This document shows positions 8,371 through 16,906 of a stretch of DNA of 45,681 bases, piece after piece. The number at the start of each line of letters is the position of its first letter. The stretch's first letter is position 1. The notes under the pieces were generated by a model that was not told the DNA's origin, did no database searches, and was given only the letters and a program-made list of their open reading frames with translations. The DNA is from a bacterium (lineage in GTDB: Bacteria; B130-G9), in the NCBI GenBank assembly GCA_035527515.1, contig DATLAJ010000167.1, forward strand, positions 1 through 45,681, read 5' to 3'. The position numbers and the translations under genes are program-made.

Positions 8371-9609
8371 TTAGCCAGCGGATACGGTTTCCTCGATCAT
8401 ATCGATCATGTCGTCCAGCTTGCCGACAACCAGTTCGTAGCATTTGGTTTTGCGGACGATATCCGCCAGGGCGAGGTACATCTTTGTGACGCTTCCTTTG
8501 AACTGATTGGTCAATAGCGCCGAGCGCGCGCCCGTGCGCGACCTCGTCAGCAGCTCAAACATCGCCCTTGAATAGGGCATGGGCGTCAGTCGAGGAGGAC
8601 CTGAGAAGTCAGGCTGAGCATGTTCGCCCTTAACGGTGTCAAATATCAGGACATTGTGCTTGTAGCAGACCTCCTCCAGTTTGGCGAGGACAGGATACCC
8701 GCTCTGGACGCGGAAGCGTATTATCGGAAACTTCGCATCGGAGGTATCGCCGGTGACCTCCGTGGACTCAACCCCGTCAACCGCCCTCATCTCGCTAAGC
8801 ATCTTGTCCGAGACCTCGCTGGTTATGAGATATAAGATCGCCGCGGAGGAGGCCTGGGAGAAATCCTCGTCAGCCGAGGGGACAAGGAAGAAAATGAACT
8901 TCGCCGGGCTGGGCTCTGTGGCAAGCGCCCCCTTCAACTCACCTATGTCTAACACGCGTTTGAAGCCGCCGCCGATCATCGGGATGGTCTCGAGCCCCTC
9001 AAGGTCAATGCCTTTGAAAGTGTGCTCCACTCCCTCGCGCATCCCAAGACCCCTCGGGAAAGGATAGACCTTGTGGTCAAGCCAATGTATTGCCGCGACC
9101 TCATCCGAAAACAGAGAGAATCCCCGACCAATCAGCGACAACGTAACGGTCGTCTTACCGCATCGCGCAGCCCCGGGGATTATTATGCCGTTGCCCTTGA
9201 ACCCAACCGCGCCCGAATGAATCAGGAAATGGTTCTGTAGCTTCGCGATGAACGAGTTAAAGATAGTCATGTATGAAAAGCCGGGGAATATGTCCGGATT
9301 GGAGACAACATAGACCTTGTCGTCAGCAACCACGACTGGATTGCCCCTCACTACGGGCGTCTCGATAACGTAGTTCGTCACAACGGGCTTATCAGGAGGA
9401 GGCACAATAAAATGAGAGTACATCTTCTTGAAGTAGGAGAGAATCCGCGGTGAGTCAGACCGAATGCAGAAGTCCAGCTCGAACACCCGATAGTACTGGA
9501 CATACTTGCAGAGCTTACCGTGCCTACTGATCACCTGCTCGGGGCTTGGAGTAGCGAATCGAACCAAACTACCTCTCCTAGCGCTTCTGTCCTGCTGAAC
9601 GAATGTCAA
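8371..9609 (-). CDS. HprK-related kinase-like protein
   Basis: A protein of 398-412 aa related to the C-terminal domain of HPr kinase. HSGAV (His131) leads to a Walker A loop, GAARCGKTT (about 146-154), followed by SDE (169-171) and a PFPR block, the usual pattern of HprK-related proteins. The first 110 residues resemble no kinase part that I know. Starts: TTG 9609, or TTG 9567, which has a better ribosome site (AGGAGAGG four bases upstream). PTS phosphotransferase genes are absent nearby, so it is not an ordinary HPr kinase. Relatives occur in peptide-modification cassettes (HprK/PqqD/radical SAM sets such as SynChlorMet, and lasso-peptide kinases that phosphorylate serine). Here it lies 25 bases after the SPASM gene and upstream of the C25 protease. 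The likely role is phosphorylation of, or nucleotide-dependent action on, a peptide substrate. Confidence 0.78.
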   Translation of the reverse strand: MTFVQQDRSARRGSLVRFATPSPEQVISRHGKLCKYVQYYRVFELDFCIRSDSPRILSYFKKMYSHFIVPPPDKPVVTNYVIETPVVRGNPVVVADDKVYVVSNPDIFPGFSYMTIFNSFIAKLQNHFLIHSGAVGFKGNGIIIPGAARCGKTTVTLSLIGRGFSLFSDEVAAIHWLDHKVYPFPRGLGMREGVEHTFKGIDLEGLETIPMIGGGFKRVLDIGELKGALATEPSPAKFIFFLVPSADEDFSQASSAAILYLITSEVSDKMLSEMRAVDGVESTEVTGDTSDAKFPIIRFRVQSGYPVLAKLEEVCYKHNVLIFDTVKGEHAQPDFSGPPRLTPMPYSRAMFELLTRSRTGARSALLTNQFKGSVTKMYLALADIVRKTKCYELVVGKLDDMIDMIEETVSAG

Positions 9610-9634
9610 ACATGTCGGACCCCGCTCGACATTA

Positions 9635-11026
9635 CTATATCTGAATCTCCTCTGAGCTACTTAAGCACTGTTTGCCTTTGAGCTTCGGGAATATCTCGAA
9701 GAAGAGCTCCTCAAAAAGCTCCTTTCGCAGCTCGCACTGCGCATCCTCCGCCAATAGCGTCCCGTTATCGACCAGCGCCATTCCAGGGCATCCGCCCTGG
9801 CAATAGTTCTTGAACGAGCATTTTCTACACGCCTCAACCGTTTCCATCCTGCTTGCCAGAACTTTATGCAGATTCATGAACTTATCACTCTCCGCTGCCT
9901 GCTGCAATGTCATGTTCCAGATATTTCCCAACTCGAATTCAGGCTGATTGAGCATCGAACAGGGGTATATCTTGCCCTCGGGACCGACCTCAAACATCTC
10001 GCCCACGTGGCACCACATCTCGTCGTCCGGCACATCGATATAAAGGCCCGGCATCCCGCCGCCAATGGGTAACTTGCTGCTTGAATCGGTCAGAATATCG
10101 AAGAACCTCCGGTAGAAATGGCGATAGCTATCTAGCGTCGGGTTGAGCGCCTCGAAGTTATCCTCCGCTCGCCCAAGCCGCGCAAGAAACAGAAACCTTA
10201 TCCCGCCGATTTCAAGCCTCTCGCCCAACTCCAAAAGCGCGTCAAGGTCCTCGTCCGGCTGCCCCACGAGCGTGCGGCAGACCTCCACATTGGCGCCCGC
10301 CCCGTGTGCCTGCAAAAGCCTGATCCCAGCAAGCGCCTTCTCAAACGCGCCGGCGCCTCGAACGGCATCATGCACCCTCGCACTAGCCCCGTCCAAACTC
10401 ACCTGAAATGTGACTGGAAGCGGGCCCAAACCGCCGGCAAGCTCCTCGGTTACGAGCGTGGCATTTGTCGAGACAATCGTCTTCACCCGCGCGGCAGAAT
10501 ACTTAACTATCTCAACTATGTCCCCGCGCAGGAGCGGCTCGCCACCAGTGATAGCAATTGACGAGTCCGGCCTCTCGGCCAACTGGTCCACGATGCCCTT
10601 GACGTCCGACGTCGAAAGGCCGTCGCTCTTGTGCAGCGAACTAATGGCCCCACAATGTTTACACCTCAGGTTGCAGAGTCCTGTAATGGTGAGATGCACT
10701 CGCTTGTTGACCCTGCCATAAGACCTCTTCTGTGCCACGTCGCGGTCGCTGAACATCCCGCCCGCCCTAAGCTGCCTAAGTGCGCCACTAACGTCTGCCT
10801 CGACGCGGTCTAGTTCAACCCCGTAGTGACTCGAAACCACCTTCGCTATATCTGAGCTGGTCCGTCTCCCGTCGCATAGCGATGCGATGAACCGGGCTGT
10901 CTCGTTGAGCATAGCGAACCTCGGCAGTCTCGGGTGCAGCAACAAAAACTGCCCATCCCTAGAAACCTCGAAAAAACCATCGGGAATCTTGGGCCTTTCA
11001 ACCGAAACCGAAATCTGCTCTGTCAA
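9635..11026 (-). CDS. Radical SAM/SPASM enzyme with N-terminal PqqD domain
   Basis: A 463-aa PqqE-type enzyme. Residues 10-95 form a PqqD-like winged-helix peptide-binding domain (LLLHPRLPRFAMLNETA, CDGRRT). The radical SAM core carries the CxxxCxxC cluster ligands Cys118, Cys122 and Cys125 and the GGEPLL motif. The C-terminal SPASM domain has a complete set of auxiliary-cluster cysteines: 339, 356, 400, 403, 409, 413 and 431. Such enzymes form C-C, thioether or similar crosslinks in ribosomally made peptides held by the PqqD domain. Start is TTG 11026, with GGAG eight bases upstream. A second, free-standing PqqD-like gene precedes it by 27 bases. Substrate peptide not identified; no candidate small gene lies between the operon genes. 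Confidence 0.9.
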   Translation of the reverse strand: MTEQISVSVERPKIPDGFFEVSRDGQFLLLHPRLPRFAMLNETARFIASLCDGRRTSSDIAKVVSSHYGVELDRVEADVSGALRQLRAGGMFSDRDVAQKRSYGRVNKRVHLTITGLCNLRCKHCGAISSLHKSDGLSTSDVKGIVDQLAERPDSSIAITGGEPLLRGDIVEIVKYSAARVKTIVSTNATLVTEELAGGLGPLPVTFQVSLDGASARVHDAVRGAGAFEKALAGIRLLQAHGAGANVEVCRTLVGQPDEDLDALLELGERLEIGGIRFLFLARLGRAEDNFEALNPTLDSYRHFYRRFFDILTDSSSKLPIGGGMPGLYIDVPDDEMWCHVGEMFEVGPEGKIYPCSMLNQPEFELGNIWNMTLQQAAESDKFMNLHKVLASRMETVEACRKCSFKNYCQGGCPGMALVDNGTLLAEDAQCELRKELFEELFFEIFPKLKGKQCLSSSEEIQI

Positions 11027-11053
11027 GCTTCAGGCTCCAATCCGCTCGCCAAG

Positions 11054-11326
11054 CTACTCGTGAAGTATCCCATCCTCTCTGAACCTCTCGATCGCTGCCT
11101 CGACATCGCTCTTGACGTCCCGCCCCTCCGGCGGACCGAGGCTCTCTGTTATCTCCGCCGCAATCTCCTCGATTGTGTGTTTGCCGTCGCAGAGCTCCCA
11201 GACGGCTGCAGCCGTCTTGTTCAGCATCGAGACCTTATCATTCTCGCAATTATACAACAACGTTTCATCGCCCATCTCGGACTTCTCCAAACCCGGCCTC
11301 GCTACCGGCCTGTACTCGCTGCCCAT
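11054..11326 (-). CDS. PqqD-like peptide chaperone
   Basis: A 90-aa protein with the PqqD fold pattern: RPVARPG, then LLYNCENDKVSMLNKTAAAVWELCDGKHTIEEI split over several strands and helices, and a C-terminal helix ending in FREDGILHE. PqqD proteins and the related RRE domains bind leader peptides and deliver them to modifying enzymes. Start is ATG 11326, eight bases after GGAGG. It is the first gene of the minus-strand operon that continues with the SPASM enzyme, which has its own PqqD domain, so the system has two. One may serve a different partner, for instance the HprK-like protein. Confidence 0.85.
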   Translation of the reverse strand: MGSEYRPVARPGLEKSEMGDETLLYNCENDKVSMLNKTAAAVWELCDGKHTIEEIAAEITESLGPPEGRDVKSDVEAAIERFREDGILHE

Positions 11327-12229
11327 TAAGCTAACCTCCAAATCGTGGCAAACGCTTTCCTGAACAATCGTGCCTCAAAGCACCCGCATCAACAACGCTC
11401 CTCTCCTATGAAGAATAACTCGAAGTTGGCCAAAATGTCAAGCTGCATGGCGAGGCAACATAAAAGCGCCCCGCTCCCCATTCACATTACACCCCTCGCG
11501 CAGCGGCCGAAACGGGCCTCACTCGCTCTACCGCAAGACGCCAGAGGTCAACTTGGCCGCCATCGCACCCGACCGCGCCATTCTGCCCAATCGAAAGCGC
11601 CCAAGGCAGATCAACGCCAAAACTCTTCGTTGCAGACCAGGAGTTTTCGTATTTTTTGATTAAGGAGTGTTGTGTTGTTGGCTGTGGTTCTTGGTTCTGG
11701 CCAAGAAGGAACTCGTGCTTCGTAGCCTTTGCTACTCTGCGAAGCGCAGAGTAGCACGAGCGCAGAGTGGCAGTGGAATTAGGATTGACGTGATGCTGAC
11801 GTTTCGGTTCCCCGAAGGGGGGCCACAATAGTAGCCGTAGGTAGAACCTACGGAATCCGTTCACGTCGGTATGCTCGCGAGCCCGAAGGGGTCGAACAGC
11901 CCGTCCAGAGGGCTATGTTCAGCCCTTTCAGGGCTGATGATGTTTCCTTCTCTGACCCTGACCCGTAGGTTTCACCTACGGCTACTCACGTTCATCCCCT
12001 TGCGGGGATGCCGGAAGAACGCCGTCAGTTCAGCAGGCCCGGGCACGATTACGAAAACTCCTCGCACAAGAGCGCTTGAGGTGCTGACGGTATGTCTGTT
12101 ATCGTTTTTCGCAATTAGGCCCGCATCTTCTGTGAGCCTAATACGACCCACGGGCGGCCCATCGGCAACAGTTGGTTTTGGCCGGGTGTAGGCCACCACG
12201 CCGAACCCGGGGACAAGGGAGGCAGGAAG
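11327..12229. other. Intergenic region between divergent genes, no gene seen
   Basis: About 900 bases separate the PqqD operon (minus) from the propeller-protein gene (plus). The operon promoter should lie here, but I see no convincing hexamer pair. Open frames such as 11487-11864 (minus) are arginine- and proline-rich, run through palindromes and look accidental. I looked for a short precursor peptide gene with a ribosome site and a leader/core pattern and found none. The right half is filled by hairpins. Confidence 0.5.
11712..12010. repeat. Cluster of short perfect hairpins (REP-like)
   Basis: Several near-perfect palindromes with 3-4-nt loops follow each other: TGCTACTCTGCG-AAG-complement (11730-11756), CCCC-GAA-GGGG (11810-11820), CCGTAGGT-AGA-ACCTACGG (11835-11853), CAGCCCT-TTC-AGGGCTG (11920-11936), CCGTAGGT-TTC-ACCTACGG (11963-11981) and CATCCCC-TTGC-GGGGATG (11993-12010). 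The two CCGTAGGT units are also inverted relative to each other, with GTAG on the outer side. This resembles REP/BIME arrays, but no transposase lies nearby. Confidence 0.65.
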
Positions 12230-13096
12230 ATGCGAAGAGTACTCTTATTATCAACGTTCGCAGCATTGGTTGTCGCTGCGTGTCAGTTGGCGTTCGGTTT
12301 CGGGACGTCACTTGACGTCAATACGGACGCCACGGGCTATTTCGCTGGCGACGTGCTCACGGTCTCGTTGTCGGCGATCAACATGACGCTGGTGGAGGCT
12401 GAGGTGGACCTCTACCTCGCGCTCGAGGTTCCTTCTGGCGAGTTTCTCTTTTACCCCGGATGGCCCGTTGAGCTGGCGCCAGCGATATCTGGGGTCGTCT
12501 TGTCGGGAGGGGCGCGCGTCGGCCCGGTCGATTTCCTGAAGATTGGTCTTCCCAGCAGTTCTCAACCGATTGAGGGGCTCCACAGATACAGAGTCCACGC
12601 GGGGCTGGCGGCTGCTGGGACTCTCGATTTCGATCCCATCGACACCGTTAGGTTCAACGTGCTCAGACGAGGCGCGTGGGAGACTTATTCGAACTCGAAT
12701 GAGATCAGGGACCTTCTGCTACGAGATGACGGGATGGTCTATGCCGCAACTACTACTGGGTTCATCGAGGCGAATCTTGGGACAGGGCGTTACAAGAAAT
12801 ACACCACAGCAGATGGCCTTCCCTACCCCTCGATCCAGAGCATCACCATGGGCCCTGATGGCGCGCTATGGCTCGGCTCAGGTAATCCAATGAGCAGGAA
12901 GACAGGCCAGGGCGTCATCCGTTACAAGGACGGCAGATTCAAGGCCTATACAACGGAGGATGGGCTTCTGGGCGACTGGGTTTCCGGCGTCACGTTCGAT
13001 TCAATTGGCCGGATGTGGTGTTCGGTTTTTGGCGCACATCTGTGCCCGCCGGGCGTGATGTTCTGTGCCTGCCGCGGAAAGTCCGAGGCGGGTTGA
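12230..13096 (+). CDS. Secreted protein with unknown domain plus truncated regulator-type propeller
   Basis: 288 aa. ATG 12230 follows GGGAGG (12217-12222) by seven bases. A signal peptide (MRRVLLLSTFAALVVAACQL) is followed by the domain shared with the C25 protease and the 1063-aa protein (residues 26-145). From residue 145 come Reg_prop/two-component-propeller repeats: LPYPSIQSITMGPDGALWLG, GVIRYKDGRFKAYTTEDGL, GDWVSGVTFDSIGRMW. Such propellers normally need many more blades. This chain breaks off after about three and ends in an unrelated cysteine-rich tail, so the gene is probably truncated by a deletion or frameshift. A regulated-looking promoter overlaps its stop codon and leads into the two-component genes. 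Confidence 0.7.
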   Translation: MRRVLLLSTFAALVVAACQLAFGFGTSLDVNTDATGYFAGDVLTVSLSAINMTLVEAEVDLYLALEVPSGEFLFYPGWPVELAPAISGVVLSGGARVGPVDFLKIGLPSSSQPIEGLHRYRVHAGLAAAGTLDFDPIDTVRFNVLRRGAWETYSNSNEIRDLLLRDDGMVYAATTTGFIEANLGTGRYKKYTTADGLPYPSIQSITMGPDGALWLGSGNPMSRKTGQGVIRYKDGRFKAYTTEDGLLGDWVSGVTFDSIGRMWCSVFGAHLCPPGVMFCACRGKSEAG

Positions 13097-13122
13097 CGAA
13101 GAGTCAACTATGTTGTTATATT
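13092..13122 (+). promoter_or_regulatory. Promoter with overlapping operator-like palindrome
   Basis: TTGACG (13093-13098), an 18-base spacer and TATATT (13117-13122) form a good sigma-70-type promoter about 115 bases upstream of the response regulator gene. The inverted repeat GTTGAC-GAAGA-GTCAAC (13092-13108) covers the -35 box and the stop codon of the preceding gene. A binding site for a repressor or for the response regulator itself is plausible. Confidence 0.5.
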
Positions 13123-13238
13123 TAATATAGATGATCATACTCCAGATGTTTATGGTTGGAGATGTTTTGCGTTGGTATGAATAACAGCGAGACACGTGGG
13201 CGATTGTCAATAAAAAGGGAGTTATCCACCGGAGGGAT

Positions 13239-14351
13239 ATGATGACAGAGCAATTGGAGCGCCCCCAGAAGTCTAAGGTTCTCATCGTCGATGACGAGGA
13301 GACTATCCTTAGGATGTTTAAGAATCAGTTCAGAAAGGACTACGAGATAGCTATAGCGAGCAGTGCGGAGGAGGGATTAAAGATCCTGGACGATTTCGAG
13401 CCGGACGTAGTCATTTCTGACCAGAAGATGCCTGGGATGAAGGGTGTTGATTTTTTGGTGAAGGTTAAAGTGAAGCACCCTCATGCTATTAGGATGCTGC
13501 TGACTGGTTACACCGATGCGGAGGTGGCGAAGGACGCGATCAACAAGGGTGAGGTAACGGCCTACATCGACAAGCCGTGGGAGCGAGAGAAGCTGCGTCA
13601 GCTGATCAACAAGTCGATAGAGCAGCAGCAATTGGTACTCGGTAAGATGATGACGCACTTCGAGACGGAGATGCAGACGCAGTTTCATCGGGACTTCAAG
13701 GACGCTGGCATTAAGGTTGAGGACCTCAGTTACGACGAGAAGCAGATGAGAATCCGCAAGCGGCGTGAGGAGTTCGTTGAGGCGTTCAAGCTCGCTGAGA
13801 AGGAATACATTATTGAGGCGTCGTTTGTGTTGTTCCCGCGGACTCCCAGGAACCTCTTCATGCGAGAGATCGCCAAGATCGCCAATACTCCTGAGGACCT
13901 TGAGGAGATGGGGAAGATTTTGGGGGACAAGTTTGAGCAGGAGGTTTTGGATGTTCAGGGGACGTTCAAGTTCTGGTTCGAGAAGCGGAAGATGTGGCAC
14001 AGATCGCTACGTGTGACGAGCAATCTGACTTACGCGGTGAGATGGCCGAACAGTCGCGTAACTTTCGACAGGCTTTTTTCAGCGATGCAAAGCGCTCTCC
14101 AGATAGGTCAGAAGATCGAATCGCTGTCAAAAGGAGCCTTCCGGGGCGAACGGCTTCGGCTTACAATCGAGCCGGTTTACATATTCGGTTCGCTTGACGT
14201 AAGAAAGGTCAACAAATCTGTATATCAGTTCGATCAGTTTCTATATGGGCAGCCCACCACACTGACGGGATCGCTCGTTGCTGCAGACCTTGCAGGTCTC
14301 TCCGAGAACCTTGACCGGGAGAAGGACGTCTTTTTACGAGCTAGTGCGTAG
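13239..14351 (+). CDS. Response regulator with unknown output domain
   Basis: 370 aa; ATG 13239 follows GGAGGG (13231-13236). Residues 12-130 are a receiver domain: acidic pocket Asp18/Asp19, phospho-acceptor Asp61 in VVISDQKMPG, Thr in MLLTGYT and Lys in YIDKPW. It is closest to the receivers of RpfG/HD-GYP-like regulators. The remaining 240 residues begin with a helical segment rich in charged residues and continue into a mixed region (KRKMWHRSLRV, WPNSRVTFDRLF, IGQKIESLSKGAFRGERL) that I cannot match to DNA-binding, GGDEF, EAL or HD-GYP output domains. The two following genes encode kinases, which are likely phosphodonors. Confidence 0.85.
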   Translation: MMTEQLERPQKSKVLIVDDEETILRMFKNQFRKDYEIAIASSAEEGLKILDDFEPDVVISDQKMPGMKGVDFLVKVKVKHPHAIRMLLTGYTDAEVAKDAINKGEVTAYIDKPWEREKLRQLINKSIEQQQLVLGKMMTHFETEMQTQFHRDFKDAGIKVEDLSYDEKQMRIRKRREEFVEAFKLAEKEYIIEASFVLFPRTPRNLFMREIAKIANTPEDLEEMGKILGDKFEQEVLDVQGTFKFWFEKRKMWHRSLRVTSNLTYAVRWPNSRVTFDRLFSAMQSALQIGQKIESLSKGAFRGERLRLTIEPVYIFGSLDVRKVNKSVYQFDQFLYGQPTTLTGSLVAADLAGLSENLDREKDVFLRASA

Positions 14352-14470
14352 AGGCTTACTGAGCGGACTTGCACCGGGTGAGTGCCCGGCTTTTGGCAAT
14401 TGCCGGAAGAGCAGGGCACATTTTTCATGTGTTGTTGTTGAGATTTAGGACGAGCAGAGCTCGCCAGCGG

Positions 14471-15421
14471 ATGGTGAATGTACGTATGGAGCGTGTTTTG
14501 AGTGAGAATGTACAGAGGCCCACTGGGGGTATTGGGACTGAAGAAGACCCCTGGGCTGAGGCCCTCGAGAAATGCCAGCAGTTTGTGGTCCCGGTCGGTA
14601 TAGTCGCCGAGGTTTACCATGAGATAGGCAATGCGCTGAGTGTGCTGCTCCCGGCAATTAGGCTAGCCAGGAAGCATTTTGACCGGGTTCGCGATGTCTT
14701 GGCGGAGTTTCGGGGGATTGACCCTGCGCTTCCTACCTCGGAGTTGAGGGAGGAGATCGCTCGATGCCGCAAGATGGCTGGTAGGGGTCGGGGGATAGAC
14801 CATGATCTGGTGAAGCTCGGTAGTTCTTTTGACCCTTGTTTAAGGGAGCTTGAGCTTATCAGAAGTGCGTCCGAGCAGCTGAGGCAGGCAAGGGAAAGTG
14901 GCGATGTTGTTCCGGCGCCGGTTGACGTTTCCAGCGAGGTAGAGCAGATCGTTGATTTTTTCTCCGACCATCTAAGGAGCGAGAAGAACATTCAGATCAG
15001 TTTTGTTAATGGTGCTCCGGGCGGTCTTTGGGTTGCGTGCTCCCCGGATGAGATTTCATACATAATGAAGAATCTGGTGCACAACGCAGCTGATGCGATA
15101 AATGAGAAGCGAGACCTCGGGCTGTATCCGGCAGGCGGGGAGCGTTCAATCCGGATTGAGATAGCCAAGCAGAATGGGTTCGCAAGGATACGATGTCGCG
15201 ACAACGGGGCGGGAATGACTGATGAGGTCAAGAAAAGGATATTCGACCCGTTTTTCACAACGAAGTCGCATTTCACAGGGACTGGCGTCGGTCTGAGCAT
15301 AGTAAAGGAGATCATTGACAGGCGAGGGGGGAAAGTGGAGTTTACCAGCAAGAGATGCGAGGGAACGGAGTTCGTGATCGACCTTCCGTTGTGTCGAGGA
15401 GATGTTGATGGTGAGCGGTAG
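14471..15421 (+). CDS. Sensor histidine kinase (soluble)
   Basis: 316 aa from ATG 14471. A TTG at 14369 would add 34 basic residues; the start is uncertain because neither has a strong ribosome site. No membrane segment or classical sensor domain. The phosphorylated His is in VYHEIGNALS (about residue 49), followed by a long helical region. The ATP-binding domain has the N box NLVHNAADAI, G1 DNGAGM, the F box FDPFFTTK and G2 GTGVGLSIVKEII. It is probably cytoplasmic and controlled by partner proteins. It overlaps the next gene by about 20 bases, so expression is coupled. Confidence 0.88.
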   Translation: MVNVRMERVLSENVQRPTGGIGTEEDPWAEALEKCQQFVVPVGIVAEVYHEIGNALSVLLPAIRLARKHFDRVRDVLAEFRGIDPALPTSELREEIARCRKMAGRGRGIDHDLVKLGSSFDPCLRELELIRSASEQLRQARESGDVVPAPVDVSSEVEQIVDFFSDHLRSEKNIQISFVNGAPGGLWVACSPDEISYIMKNLVHNAADAINEKRDLGLYPAGGERSIRIEIAKQNGFARIRCRDNGAGMTDEVKKRIFDPFFTTKSHFTGTGVGLSIVKEIIDRRGGKVEFTSKRCEGTEFVIDLPLCRGDVDGER

Positions 15422-16904
15422 TGGAGCTGGTCGTTACAAGCTGCTCGTTGTCGATGACGAGCCCCACGTCCTCGAGACAATAATCGACGTTCTGGAGGAT
15501 AGAGACGAGGATGGCGAGATTGAGTTTTTCCGGGCTGGATGTGCGGAGGAGGCGCTCGATATCCTTGAGGAGAATCACGGAGATATCGATCTCGTCCTCA
15601 CAGACCAGCGGATGCCCGGTATGTCGGGTGCGCAGCTCTTGGAGAGGATTCACGCCAAGTATCCATTGATCGGCTCGATAGTAATATCCGGTTTCGCCGA
15701 GTTTGAGGATATGCGGAGCGCTTTCAAGTCGGGCATCTTTGACTACATCAAGAAGCCTTACGACGAGGACCACCTGGTTGGCGTGGTGAGATCCTCGCTG
15801 GAGAAAACGGAGCTAAGGCGTCGCAACGCGGACTTACTGGAGGAGCTGAAGGATGCGAACCAGTTTCTCGAGCAGCGTGTAAACGAGCGCACCTTGGAGC
15901 TGAAGCACAGCCTGGAACGGCTGAAGAGTATGCAGCAGCAGCTGATTCAGGCGGAGAAGCTGTCCTCGCTGGGGCAGCTGGTTGCTGGCATCGCGCACGA
16001 GATCAACAACCCCGCTACCTCTGTCTATGCCGGAGCCGAGGCGCTCGAGAGCAATGTTGAGGAGCTTGTAAACTATTTGGAGCGGCACGAGGACCTGCTG
16101 AAGGCGATTAAGGACGGTAATGGCGGCAAGGTCAAGGAGCTCGCCGATGGGCTGATCAATGCGGAGGAGGATGTTGATTATCTTTTGGAGGAAGGACTTC
16201 CCTGGAGCATCAGGTCGATGAAGGAGGGTGCGGTGCGCATCAAGGACATCGTGCGCAACCTCAAGACTTTCTCCAGGGTTGATGAGGCCGAGGTCAAGCA
16301 CGCCAATATCAACGACGGGATCAAAACCACTGAGAAGCTTATCCACCATGAGCTCAAGAACAGGATCACGGTGCACGAGGAGTTCGGAGACCTGCCGCAG
16401 CTGGAATGCTACCCCGGCCAGCTCAATCAGGTCTTTATGAACATCCTGGTCAACGCGGCTCAGGCGATCGAGGGCGAGGGTGCCATTTGGATAAAGACAT
16501 ACACCGAGCGCAACAACATTGTCATAAAGATAAAGGACACCGGCGGCGGCATCCCGAAGGGAGCGCTGAAGGATGTATTCAACCCGTTCTTCACGACCAA
16601 GCCGGCTGGGCAGGGCACAGGTTTAGGCCTTTCGATCAGCTACGGCATAATCAAGAAACATGGTGGCGAGATAACCGCGGAGAGCGAGCAAGGAGTCGGG
16701 ACCGAGTTCACCATTGTCCTGCCTTTCGATGGCGTCCAAAAGGCGAGAGAGAGGGCCAGGCATGAGGGCGACTCAGCGCGCAGTCAATACGAGTTCTTCG
16801 ACGCGTCCCGCATAGAAGAGCTCGAGAAGGAGCTCGCTCAGATCGACGCGAGTTCAGGCCAGCCGGCCAAGTCCGCACCAGACCCACGCGACGATGGCCA
16901 TTAG
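15402..16904 (+). CDS. Hybrid receiver-histidine kinase
   Basis: 500 aa; ATG 15402, or ATG 15408, which sits seven bases after GAGGA. Order: receiver domain (residues 12-130, Asp68 in VLTDQRMPG, Lys in YIKKPYD), coiled coil (135-180, KDANQFLEQRVNERTLELK), HisKA with His199 in AGIAHEINNP, then the ATPase domain with NAAQAIEGEG, DTGGGIP, FNPFFTTK and GTGLGLSISYGIIKKHGG. An N-terminal receiver with a C-terminal kinase means that it is itself controlled by phosphorylation, probably from the kinase encoded just upstream. The last 25 codons are copied almost exactly at 20786-20862. Confidence 0.9.
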   Translation: MLMVSGSGAGRYKLLVVDDEPHVLETIIDVLEDRDEDGEIEFFRAGCAEEALDILEENHGDIDLVLTDQRMPGMSGAQLLERIHAKYPLIGSIVISGFAEFEDMRSAFKSGIFDYIKKPYDEDHLVGVVRSSLEKTELRRRNADLLEELKDANQFLEQRVNERTLELKHSLERLKSMQQQLIQAEKLSSLGQLVAGIAHEINNPATSVYAGAEALESNVEELVNYLERHEDLLKAIKDGNGGKVKELADGLINAEEDVDYLLEEGLPWSIRSMKEGAVRIKDIVRNLKTFSRVDEAEVKHANINDGIKTTEKLIHHELKNRITVHEEFGDLPQLECYPGQLNQVFMNILVNAAQAIEGEGAIWIKTYTERNNIVIKIKDTGGGIPKGALKDVFNPFFTTKPAGQGTGLGLSISYGIIKKHGGEITAESEQGVGTEFTIVLPFDGVQKARERARHEGDSARSQYEFFDASRIEELEKELAQIDASSGQPAKSAPDPRDDGH

Positions 16905-16906
16905 CC
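16830..16906 (+). repeat. 77-bp direct repeat, copy 1 (3' end of the hybrid kinase gene)
   Basis: The last coding bases of the hybrid kinase gene plus its TAG stop recur at 20786-20862. Bases 16839-16906 are identical to 20795-20862 (68 of 68), and the nine bases before have two differences. In copy 1 the repeat is coding; in copy 2 it lies in a gene-free stretch about 4 kb away in the same orientation. Confidence 0.85.

Noticed and set aside
11342-12229. Search for a precursor peptide of the SPASM enzyme
   Set aside because: Small open frames here run through palindromes, lack ribosome sites and show no leader/core pattern. None was supported.
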